Below, piece by piece: positions 29,153-37,157 of a stretch of DNA of 64,000 nt (positions within the stretch are counted from its first letter, which is position 1; each line of letters opens with the position of its first letter). The position numbers and the translations under genes were made by a program. Source of the stretch: Herminiimonas arsenicoxydans (GTDB lineage: Bacteria; Pseudomonadota; Gammaproteobacteria; Burkholderiales; Burkholderiaceae_D); contig CU207211.1 of the NCBI GenBank assembly GCA_000026125.1, forward strand, positions 1-64,000, written 5' to 3'. The notes under the pieces are model-generated. The model searched no databases, was not told the origin of the DNA, and worked only from the letters and a program-made list of their open reading frames with translations.

Positions 29153-29563
29153 ATGCACATCACTGATACGCTCGTTATCGACGATAGCGAAATCGATCTC
29201 ATCGCCATCCGCGCGCAAGGCCCGGGCGGGCAAAATGTGAACAAGGTGGCGACGGCGATTCATTTGCGTTTCGACATCGCAGCCTCATCGTTGCCGGATC
29301 ATCTGAAGGAGCGCTTGCTGCTGCTCAACGATCAACGCATCAGCAAGGACGGCGTCATCGTGATCAAGGCGCAGCAGGGTCGCAGCCAGGAGCAAAGCCG
29401 CGAAGAGGCGTTGCGCCGATTGCAGGAATTGATCGTCGGGGTGACCATCGTGCCCAAAGCGCGGCGCGCCACCAAACCGACCTACGGTTCGCAACGCAAG
29501 CGCCTGGACGGCAAGAATGCGCGCGGGCAAACCAAGGCCATGCGTGGCAAGGTTTCCATCTAA
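29153..29563 (+). CDS. arfB: Ribosome-rescue peptidyl-tRNA hydrolase ArfB (YaeJ)
   Basis: A 136-residue release-factor-like protein that frees ribosomes stalled at mRNA ends. It has the catalytic GGQ in RAQGPGGQNVNKVATA and no codon-recognition domain. Its C-terminal basic tail, used to probe the empty mRNA channel, is complete (RATKPTYGSQRKRLDGKNA and onward). Length is normal. It stands between the tautomerase and a Gre factor, all on the plus strand. Confidence 0.95.
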   Translation: MHITDTLVIDDSEIDLIAIRAQGPGGQNVNKVATAIHLRFDIAASSLPDHLKERLLLLNDQRISKDGVIVIKAQQGRSQEQSREEALRRLQELIVGVTIVPKARRATKPTYGSQRKRLDGKNARGQTKAMRGKVSI

Positions 29564-29679
29564 GCCACGTTCGCACGCACAACAGCAACATTTCCCTATG
29601 TGATGTAAGGTACAGATAAGGCTGTGCTTTCCAGCGATACTTGCATCTTCAATGTGAGGGGTCGACATCGACAAGCAAT

Positions 29680-30261
29680 ATGAACAAGGCTTTTGTAAAG
29701 GAAACAGGCGACAACGAAGCTTTGCCCCTGTTGCCGGAAATGCCGTCGGGTGTGCGCAATTACATCACGCTGGCAGGTTACCGGCATTTGCAAAGTGAGT
29801 TGCAACGCCTGATGAATGAGGCGCAATCTGCCGCCGTGCGCGAAGAAAATCCCGATAACGCGACCTTCTCGGAGATGTCGCCGGAACGGACTGTGCGCGA
29901 AATCGAACAAAGAATTCATTACCTGCAAGCACGCCTGGAAATGGCGGAGATTGTCGATCCCGGCGTGCATGCCGGCGAAGAGCAGATCTTTTTCGGCGCC
30001 AACGTTACCTATCAGCATGAAAGCGGCGAACAGCAAAGCGTGACCATCGTCGGCCTGGATGAGCTTGATCCGGCCAATGGCAGGATCAGCTGGTTGTCGC
30101 CTGTGGCACAGAGCCTGCTGGGTGCTTACGCAGGCGATGAAGTGACGCTGGAAAGTCCCGCCGGGAAAGAGGTCTTGAAAGTATTGGCTGTGCACTATCC
30201 GACGCCCAATATTGAACCGGATATGGCCGCAGCTAGCCCTGACGACAAGAAAACGGAGTAA
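29680..30261 (+). CDS. GreA/GreB-family transcript cleavage factor (GreB-like)
   Basis: A 193-residue protein with an N-terminal coiled coil (about residues 25-95; ITLAGYRHLQSELQRLMNE, then VREIEQRIHYLQARLEMAEI). A C-terminal FKBP-like domain follows (IFFGANVTYQHESGEQQSV, SPVAQSLLGAYAGDEVTLES). Gre factors enter the secondary channel of RNA polymerase and stimulate cleavage of backtracked RNA. The tip region reads REENPDNATFSEM, differing from the usual ENADY, so activity may differ. There are added acidic and charged ends. The ATG at 29680 is the family-consistent start. Confidence 0.85.
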   Translation: MNKAFVKETGDNEALPLLPEMPSGVRNYITLAGYRHLQSELQRLMNEAQSAAVREENPDNATFSEMSPERTVREIEQRIHYLQARLEMAEIVDPGVHAGEEQIFFGANVTYQHESGEQQSVTIVGLDELDPANGRISWLSPVAQSLLGAYAGDEVTLESPAGKEVLKVLAVHYPTPNIEPDMAAASPDDKKTE

Positions 30262-30270
30262 TGCCGCTAA

Positions 30271-30678
<408 letters not shown>

Positions 30679-30884
30679 AGAGCGGTAAATCAGCGGCATA
30701 TCAGAGCCGCAACAGTGTTGCGCATGACACTGCGCTGCTGCAGCGCCTTGCTACAGGCATGGGACATGTCATCCGTCATCTATTCCGGCATTAATTGATC
30801 CCGGTTAAGATCGGCGAAATATACTGCAACTTTCAGTAAAAATGCCGTTTCGCGCTCTACTCCTTTCATGTTACTATTCGGCCG

Positions 30885-30971
30885 CACGCTAGGGGTCCTG
30901 AAGGCAACAGTCTTCGGGTGAGATAAAACCCTCCGTACCTGACCTGGATAATGCCAGCGTAGGGAAGCGCA
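30885..30971 (+). promoter_or_regulatory. TPP riboswitch (THI element)
   Basis: The conserved core of a thiamine pyrophosphate aptamer is present in order: AGGGGTCC, GGGTGAGA, ACCC, ACCTGA, then CTGGATAATGCCAGCGTAGG and GAAGCG. CGCT (30887-30890) can pair with AGCG (30966-30969) as P1. It lies 74 bases before the TonB receptor start on the same strand. The ACAAAG/CTTTGT stem just after it may be part of the expression platform. TPP binding is expected to turn the receptor off. Confidence 0.93.
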
Positions 30972-31044
30972 CAAAGTCCACGTACTATTTCTTTGTTCAT
31001 TCCTTCGCGCGCATTCATTTTTAACGCGATTGATAGAGCAAAAC

Positions 31045-33195
31045 ATGTCTGTATTTCACTCCCGCCGTTCCCTTATTGCCTTGGCTGTTGCGCAGGCTTT
31101 TGCATTTGCACCGGCCGCGATGGCCGAGACTTCCGAAAATGTGTTGCCCGAAGTGGTGGTGATGTCCGATTCAGAATCGGATGGGATTGCGCGCAATGCG
31201 AGCGTAGGCGGTTTCTCGGATGCGCCTTTGCGTGAAACGCCAGCATCCATCAGCGTCATCACGCATGAACAGATGCAGGATCGCAGCATCCGCAGCGCCA
31301 CCGATGCAGTCAAATACGATGCCAGCGTGCAAAACGCATATAACGCGGTCGGCCTCGCTGACTGGTTTTCAATTCGTGGATTTACCCTTGATATGGGTAG
31401 TAACTATCGCAAAGATGGGATGGTAGTTCTCGCGCATTCGATGATCCCGATGGAAAACAAGGAGCGTTTTGAAGTTTTGAAGGGCTTGGCAGGTTTGCAG
31501 GTCGGGATGGCATCGTCAGGCGGCATCTTGAATTACGTGGTCAAACGCCCGACCAATGAGCCTTTGCGCTCGGTTACGCTGGAAGCGAGCGAGCGCGGCA
31601 CCCTGTATGGCGCAGTGGATCTGGGTGGCCGCTCTGATGACAAGCGCTTTGGCTATCGTATCAATGCGGCAGGGGCAGATATCAAATCCTATGTGCAGGG
31701 TTCCAACGGCGAGCGCCAATTCGTTTCCGGTGCATTCGACTGGCGTCTCAGCCCCAAGGCGCTGCTGCAAATCGACCTTGATTATCACCACAAGTCGCAG
31801 TTGTCTGTGCCCGGCTTTCAGTTGCTTGGCCCGGCACAGCGCATCCCTACCGGTGTCAGCGCCAAGACCATGCTGAATAATCAGAGTTGGAGCTTGCCGG
31901 TAACCGATGACACCAACAATCTGGGGATCAAGTTTGAATATGAACTGAATGAGCAATGGCACACCACCCTGCAGGCCAACAAGTTTGAATTGCGCCGGGA
32001 TGATGCGGTGGCGCTGGCATCAGGTTGTGTGGCGGAGGGGCTGAGTCCAGGTTATTGTGCCGACGGCACTTTCAATATGTACGATCTGCGGCGCGACAAT
32101 GACAAGCGCACGGTCATGAGTACGCAAGCTATGTTGCAGGGCAAGTTCAATGCCGGGACTATCAAGCATGATCTGACGTTGGGTATGTCAACCATGAATC
32201 GCCGCGATAATTATGCCAACTTCCTTTTCGAGTCTGCAGGTACGGGAAGTATTTATTACCCGAAATACAATCCGCTCACGCTAGGTCCGACGAATCCAGT
32301 CAGTCTGCGCCGCAAGGATGAAGAGCGTTCGGTCTTTGTGCAAGATGTATTGACGTTGAATGACAAATTCAAATTGCATGCAGGGATGCGTTATACGCAG
32401 CTGCAGCGCACCCAGTTCACAAGTTCGGGTGGATTATTCCGTCACACAGATAAAGATTTCTTATTGCCGAATGTCGCTCTCGTATTTAGCCCGCAATCCA
32501 ATTGGTCAATTTACGGCACGTATTCGCAAGGACTGGAGCCGGGAGCAGAAGTGCCATCCGGTTTAGTTAACGAAGAAACCGTACTTGATCCAAATAAATC
32601 CAGGCAGGTAGAAATTGGTATCAAGGCGGATCTGTCGCAAGACATCAGCGTGGCCGCAGCCTTGTTCCAGATTCATCGTGACAATAACTACACCTCTGGA
32701 CTCAATTATGTGACCGCTGGCAAGGAAGTGCATCGCGGGTTGGAATTGTCAGCGCAAGGGCGTGCTACGCGCAATCTGACGCTGGGTGCCAGCATGACGA
32801 CCTTGCAAGCGTTTGCAGAAAATACCGGCGATGCACGGGTGGAAGGAAAGCGTATCGGTAATGTCCCAGTCCTTAAATCTGCAGTATTCATGGACTACAC
32901 TTTGCCGCAGATGCCAGCGCTCAAGCTGAACGCGATGTGGATTTATTCGAGTAGCAAGGTGTTTGCGCCTAATGCGCAGATTTCCGAACTGAATAAAAAG
33001 GTGGATGGCTATCATGTGTTGAACGTCGGAGCGCAATACAAGACCAAGGTATCCGGTACGAAAACGACCTTCCGCTTTGGTATCGATAATGTGTTCGATA
33101 AATTCTATTGGGGCGATGCATCGAATGCTTACGGAGGATATTTGATTCCGGGTGCGCCACGCGTCTTCAGACTGTCGGCACAATTCGATTTCTAG
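31045..33195 (+). CDS. TonB-dependent receptor under TPP riboswitch control (probable thiamine or precursor uptake)
   Basis: A 716-residue outer-membrane receptor. A signal peptide ends at PAAMAET. The TonB-box-like region (LPEVVVMS), plug domain (ETPASISVITHEQMQDR, then SIRGFTLDMGSNYRKDG, GGILNYVVKRP) and 22-strand barrel follow, closing with LSAQFDF. By sequence alone it looks like a siderophore-class receptor. The TPP riboswitch directly in front points to thiamine, its phosphate or a pyrimidine precursor as cargo, as known for riboswitch-linked receptors in other bacteria. The ATG at 31045 fits the signal peptide. A terminator follows. Confidence 0.9.
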   Translation: MSVFHSRRSLIALAVAQAFAFAPAAMAETSENVLPEVVVMSDSESDGIARNASVGGFSDAPLRETPASISVITHEQMQDRSIRSATDAVKYDASVQNAYNAVGLADWFSIRGFTLDMGSNYRKDGMVVLAHSMIPMENKERFEVLKGLAGLQVGMASSGGILNYVVKRPTNEPLRSVTLEASERGTLYGAVDLGGRSDDKRFGYRINAAGADIKSYVQGSNGERQFVSGAFDWRLSPKALLQIDLDYHHKSQLSVPGFQLLGPAQRIPTGVSAKTMLNNQSWSLPVTDDTNNLGIKFEYELNEQWHTTLQANKFELRRDDAVALASGCVAEGLSPGYCADGTFNMYDLRRDNDKRTVMSTQAMLQGKFNAGTIKHDLTLGMSTMNRRDNYANFLFESAGTGSIYYPKYNPLTLGPTNPVSLRRKDEERSVFVQDVLTLNDKFKLHAGMRYTQLQRTQFTSSGGLFRHTDKDFLLPNVALVFSPQSNWSIYGTYSQGLEPGAEVPSGLVNEETVLDPNKSRQVEIGIKADLSQDISVAAALFQIHRDNNYTSGLNYVTAGKEVHRGLELSAQGRATRNLTLGASMTTLQAFAENTGDARVEGKRIGNVPVLKSAVFMDYTLPQMPALKLNAMWIYSSSKVFAPNAQISELNKKVDGYHVLNVGAQYKTKVSGTKTTFRFGIDNVFDKFYWGDASNAYGGYLIPGAPRVFRLSAQFDF

Positions 33196-33233
33196 AAAAC
33201 ATGCAGCACACCGGACGCCGGTGCCGTACGAAG

Positions 33234-33261
33234 AAAAACGCCAGCACATGCTGGCGTTTTT
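33234..33261. terminator. Terminator after the TPP-regulated receptor
   Basis: A perfect 13-bp stem (AAAAACGCCAGCA/TGCTGGCGTTTTT) with A and T tracts lies 39 bases after the stop codon. Confidence 0.9.
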
Positions 33262-33461
33262 TATTGGCATGCAGACAGTCTTGATGCATCGCCATTTTCG
33301 CTTCGATAACAAGACGATGGTGTGGGAATTTTCCTACAGAGGATAGGGGCTAATTCCTATGGTTGTGCTGCTGCGTCTTCGTTAAATTGGTCGTCGAAAG
33401 TTTTTGCAAAATTGAACGGATATCGTGCCGCATGTTTTACGGTTTCGCGCAGGAGAAAAGC

Positions 33462-33626
33462 ATGATCAACACTCTTAAATCATTGTCCGGTCTGGGTGTG
33501 CTGGTAGCCGTCATCTGGTTTTTCATGCGGCCGGATTTTGCCGCGGTGCTGACAGGCATCCTGTCGCTGTCGGTATTCATGATGACGCTTCTGCCGATCA
33601 CGCCGACTTCTGATAATCAGGTTTGA
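33462..33626 (+). CDS. Small membrane protein
   Basis: A 54-residue protein that is almost all membrane: two hydrophobic segments (LSGLGVLVAVIWFFM and FAAVLTGILSLSVFMMTLL) joined by RPD. AGGAG sits 6 bases before the ATG at 33462, so the start is well supported and the frame upstream is not used. Function is unknown. Confidence 0.7.
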   Translation: MINTLKSLSGLGVLVAVIWFFMRPDFAAVLTGILSLSVFMMTLLPITPTSDNQV

Positions 33627-33703
33627 TTGACGCCGCTTTCCTTGACGCATCGATAGTGGCGTCAATTCCCGTGGTCGGGAAAATACACGCAAACAATTTA
33701 ATT

Positions 33704-33721
33704 AAATCAAACGTTTGATTT
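33704..33721. promoter_or_regulatory. Palindromic operator of the TetR-family regulator
   Basis: AAATCAAACGTTTGATTT is a perfect 18-bp palindrome 18 bases before the TetR gene. Its TCAAACGTTTGA core is typical of operators of TetR-family efflux regulators. Autorepression and control of the whole efflux operon are expected. Confidence 0.75.
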
Positions 33722-33739
33722 ATATGCTTTAATGCGGGT

Positions 33740-34498
33740 ATGAAACCCTTTGCCAGCAAAACCAAGCACAAATCATCCAATTCACAACCCGCTCCAGACA
33801 GGGCGGCAGGCGATGTACGCAAACCGCGTTCGGATGGTGTCGAGGCGCGGGAGCGCCTGCTGCACACGGCCTTGCGCCTGTTTGCAGAAAAGGGCTACAG
33901 CAAGACGTCGACGCGCGAGATTGCACAGGCATCCGGCGTCAATATTGCATCGATCAAATATTATTTCAGCGACAAGGCCGGGCTGTATCGGGCGGTATTT
34001 ACCGAGCCGATGGGCAACTGCGAGCATATTTCCTTATCCGATCTGTCGAATTCGACTTTGCGGGAATCGCTGGAAGGTTTCTTTGTCGGTTTCCTGGCGC
34101 CCTTGAAGCAGAACGATCTGATCCAGCTCTGCATACGCCTGCATTTTCGTGAAATGCTGGAACCCACCGGTTTATGGGAAGAAGAAATCGGCAGCAGTAT
34201 CAAGCCTGCACATGCCGCTCTGGTGGCAATACTGATGAAGCATATGCAGACAAGCAAAGCCGATGACGATATGCATCGTCTGGCGTTTTCCATTGTCGGC
34301 CTGCCCTTGCAGATGTTTATCCTGCGTGAAGCGATTAATGCGATTCGTCCCAAGCTGATCGCAACACCGGCTGCGATCGATCTATGGGCTGACCATCTGA
34401 CTGATTATGCGGAAGCCATGATTGCAGTAGCGGTAGCGCGGCGCGCCGCTACACCTTCGCCGGTGATGGGCAGTGTCAGCAAAAAGAAAAAATCATGA
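33740..34498 (+). CDS. TetR-family regulator (CecR/DUF1956 type)
   Basis: A 252-residue repressor. The DNA-binding helix-turn-helix is at about residues 36-82 (ARERLLHTALRLFAEKGYSK, TREIAQASGVNIASIKYYF). The C-terminal ligand domain matches the DUF1956 class (RLHFREMLEPTGLWEEEI). The N-terminal ~33 residues are a basic extension. It overlaps the start of the outer-membrane efflux gene by 4 bases (ATGA) and so is the first gene of the efflux operon. The palindrome upstream is its likely site. Confidence 0.92.
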   Translation: MKPFASKTKHKSSNSQPAPDRAAGDVRKPRSDGVEARERLLHTALRLFAEKGYSKTSTREIAQASGVNIASIKYYFSDKAGLYRAVFTEPMGNCEHISLSDLSNSTLRESLEGFFVGFLAPLKQNDLIQLCIRLHFREMLEPTGLWEEEIGSSIKPAHAALVAILMKHMQTSKADDDMHRLAFSIVGLPLQMFILREAINAIRPKLIATPAAIDLWADHLTDYAEAMIAVAVARRAATPSPVMGSVSKKKKS

Positions 34499-35937
34499 AA
34501 ATATTCCACCTTGCCACCTGTATCAGCCTGCCTTTCTGGCTGACTGCCTGCGCTCTTAAGGCGCCGCCTGCAACGGTGCCGCTTGCACCGCCGCCACAGT
34601 GGTTTGCGCCGGCACCGCAGGCCTTGGCGGCGGATGGCGCTGCCGGTTTGCCGCATCACGGCACGCTGACGGACTTGTCGCAATGGTGGCAACAGCAGAA
34701 TGATTCGCTTCTGGTGGAATTGATCCAGGCCGCGCAAACCGTGAGTCCTACGGTTGCCACGGCGGTCGCGCGCATAGAACAATCGCGCGCGACCCGGGTG
34801 TCGGCGGATGCGGCCTTGTTGCCCAAGCTGGATGCGAGTGTCAACGTACAGCGTACCAATATGCAGCAGCCGCTGCCCTTGGGAACGACGACGCAAGCGG
34901 CCCTGCAACCATCGTGGGAAGCCGATTTGTTTGGCGGCAATCGTGCCACCAGCAGAGCCGCCCTCGCGCGCTTGCAAGGTGCACAGGCAAACTGGCATGA
35001 TGCCCGGGTATCGGTGGCGGCCGAAGTGGCGAACCGCTATTACAGTCTGCGTACCTGCAACAAGCTGGTCATCGTGACGCGTGCAGATGCGGATTCGCGC
35101 ACCGAGACTGCGCGCCTGTCGGATCTGAGCGCAAAGGCCGGTTTTCAGGCGCCGGCCACGGCCGCGCTGGCGCGCGCCAGCGCGGCAGAAGGCAATGGTC
35201 GCGCCACCCAGCAGCGTGCCTTGTGCGATCTGGATATCAAGGCGCTGGTCGCCCTGACGGCAATCGATGAACCGGCCATCCGCAAAAAAGTTGCCGATAC
35301 GCCTGCGCCGGATACATCCGCGACGGTACTGGATATCTCCAGCCTGCCGGCACAAACCCTGGCGCAACGGCCGGATGTTTTTATCGCAGAACGCGAAGTC
35401 GCTGCTGCCAGTGCGGAAGTCGGCAACGCGCAGGCGCAACGTTACCCTCGCCTCAGTCTGAGCGGTTCGATAGGCGTGGCGAGTTTCCGTTCCGGCGGCG
35501 TGACGACCAATCTCGATACCTGGTCGATCGGCCCCGTATCGCTGACCTTGCCGATTTTCGATGGCGGCGCGCGTGCGGCAAATGTGACGGCAGCACAGGC
35601 GCAGTACGACGCCGCAGTTGTCAGCTATCGTGGCAGCGTGCGGCAGGCAGTGCGTGAGGTGGAAGAAGCGCTGGTCAATCTGCAAAGCACGGCCGCACGC
35701 AGCGACGATGCACGCGTTGCAGTGGACGGTTATCGCGCCTCGTTCAACGGTACCGAAAGTCGCTATCAGAACGGTCTTGCCAGTCTGGTGGAGCTGGAAG
35801 ATGCGCGCCGTGTCCGGCTGGCGGCTGAATTGAACGCAGTCTCGCTGGAGCGTGAGCGCATGGCTGCATGGATAGCGTTATACCGTGCTGCCGGCGGCGG
35901 CTGGAGCAATCCCGACGCTGCACCTGCTGCGCAATAG
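34495..35937 (+). CDS. RND efflux outer-membrane lipoprotein, NodT/OprM type
   Basis: A 480-residue TolC-like outer-membrane channel. The signal peptide has a lipobox (WLTAC, Cys near residue 18), so it is lipid-anchored. Two homologous OEP repeats are seen, each with a long alpha-helical hairpin and strands: LIQAAQTVSPTVATAVARIE and later LAQRPDVFIAEREVAAASAE. The final repeat ends near LERERMAAWIALYRAAGGGW. It would form the exit duct for the RND pump encoded downstream. Translation is coupled to the regulator through the 4-base overlap. Confidence 0.94.
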   Translation: MKIFHLATCISLPFWLTACALKAPPATVPLAPPPQWFAPAPQALAADGAAGLPHHGTLTDLSQWWQQQNDSLLVELIQAAQTVSPTVATAVARIEQSRATRVSADAALLPKLDASVNVQRTNMQQPLPLGTTTQAALQPSWEADLFGGNRATSRAALARLQGAQANWHDARVSVAAEVANRYYSLRTCNKLVIVTRADADSRTETARLSDLSAKAGFQAPATAALARASAAEGNGRATQQRALCDLDIKALVALTAIDEPAIRKKVADTPAPDTSATVLDISSLPAQTLAQRPDVFIAEREVAAASAEVGNAQAQRYPRLSLSGSIGVASFRSGGVTTNLDTWSIGPVSLTLPIFDGGARAANVTAAQAQYDAAVVSYRGSVRQAVREVEEALVNLQSTAARSDDARVAVDGYRASFNGTESRYQNGLASLVELEDARRVRLAAELNAVSLERERMAAWIALYRAAGGGWSNPDAAPAAQ

Positions 35938-35997
35938 TAATGATCGCCGCCCTATTCATTTGAATCTGACCAATAGCAACAATAACGGACTCAACAT

Positions 35998-37149
35998 ATG
36001 AAACGTTTCAAGAGAAAATTCATCATCATTGCCCTGATCGCCTTGTTCGTGCTGGCTGCGATCATCATTGCGCTGGCAAGCGGAAAATCCGGCACGGCGA
36101 AGAAAAAGGATGAAACCGGCCCCAAACCAGCGTTGACTGTGACGACAGCGCAGCCTGCGCAGGCGCAGTTGCCGATCAAGCTCTCGGCCAACGGCAGCAT
36201 CACCGCATGGCAGGAGGCGATTATCGGCAGCGAATCGAATGGTCTGCAGTTGACCGACGTGCGCGTCAACGTCGGCGATGTGGTGCGCCGCGGCCAGGTG
36301 CTGGCAACTTTTTCCTCCGCTTCGACCAAGGCCGATCTGGCGCAGGCACGCGCCAGCGTGATGGAGGCCGAAGCCAATGCTGCCGATGCAAAAAACAATG
36401 CAGAACGTGCGCGTACGCTGGAAAACACGGGTGCCTTGAGCACTCAGCAGATCAATCAATATCTGACGACAGAACAAACCGCCAGGGCGAAAGCAGCGGC
36501 GGCAAAAGCCATGCTGACGGTGCAGGAAGTACGGCTCGCACAAACGCAGGTGCTGGCTTCGGACAACGGAATTATTTCCGCGCGTAATGCTACCGTCGGT
36601 GCGGTAGTCGGTGCCGGTACCGAGTTGTTTCGCCTGATACGCCAGGGCCGGCTGGAATGGCGTGCAGAAGTAACGTCTGCCGAACTAGGGCGTCTTGCCA
36701 CGGGCACCCCGGCCCTGATCACGGCGGCGAACGGTACGCAAGTCAAAGGCAAGGTGCGCATGATCGCGCCTACAGTGGATGCGCAAAATCGTTCGGCACT
36801 GGTGTATGTCGATCTGCTGCCGGCTGCGGCCAATGTTGCGCCGGTGCGCGCCGGCATGTTTGCCACCGGCGAGTTTGATCTCGGCATGTCTACCGCCGTT
36901 ACCGTACCGCAGCAAGCCATCGTGATTCGGGATGGATTCAGTTACGTATTCCGTTTGAATGCTGATCATCGTGTGACACAGCTGAAAATTGAACCGGGGC
37001 GACGTTTGCAAGACAGGATTGAAGTCCTGAAAGGGATAGCACCGGATGCCGTGCTGGTTGCGAGTGGTGCCGGTTTCCTGAACGATGGCGATCTGGTCAA
37101 GGTGGTTACCCCCCCTGCAACTGCAGCCTCCGCCGGCGTTGCCAGATAG
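35998..37149 (+). CDS. RND efflux periplasmic adaptor (membrane fusion protein)
   Basis: A 383-residue adaptor with an N-terminal membrane anchor (about residues 9-28). A first lipoyl half (LSANGSITAWQEAIIGSESN), an alpha-helical hairpin (about 105-165), the second lipoyl half (SARNATVGAVVGAGTELF) and a beta-barrel and membrane-proximal domain follow (LEWRAEVTSAELGRLATGTP). The set is typical of HlyD/AcrA-type adaptors. It bridges the RND pump and the outer-membrane lipoprotein. The gap of 60 bases after the lipoprotein gene and 8 bases before the pump supports one operon. Confidence 0.93.
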   Translation: MKRFKRKFIIIALIALFVLAAIIIALASGKSGTAKKKDETGPKPALTVTTAQPAQAQLPIKLSANGSITAWQEAIIGSESNGLQLTDVRVNVGDVVRRGQVLATFSSASTKADLAQARASVMEAEANAADAKNNAERARTLENTGALSTQQINQYLTTEQTARAKAAAAKAMLTVQEVRLAQTQVLASDNGIISARNATVGAVVGAGTELFRLIRQGRLEWRAEVTSAELGRLATGTPALITAANGTQVKGKVRMIAPTVDAQNRSALVYVDLLPAAANVAPVRAGMFATGEFDLGMSTAVTVPQQAIVIRDGFSYVFRLNADHRVTQLKIEPGRRLQDRIEVLKGIAPDAVLVASGAGFLNDGDLVKVVTPPATAASAGVAR

Positions 37150-37157
37150 GAGCCGGG

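Noticed and set aside
34405..35685. A 426-codon frame opposite the efflux lipoprotein
   Set aside because: Arg-rich antisense of a clear OEP gene; no start support.
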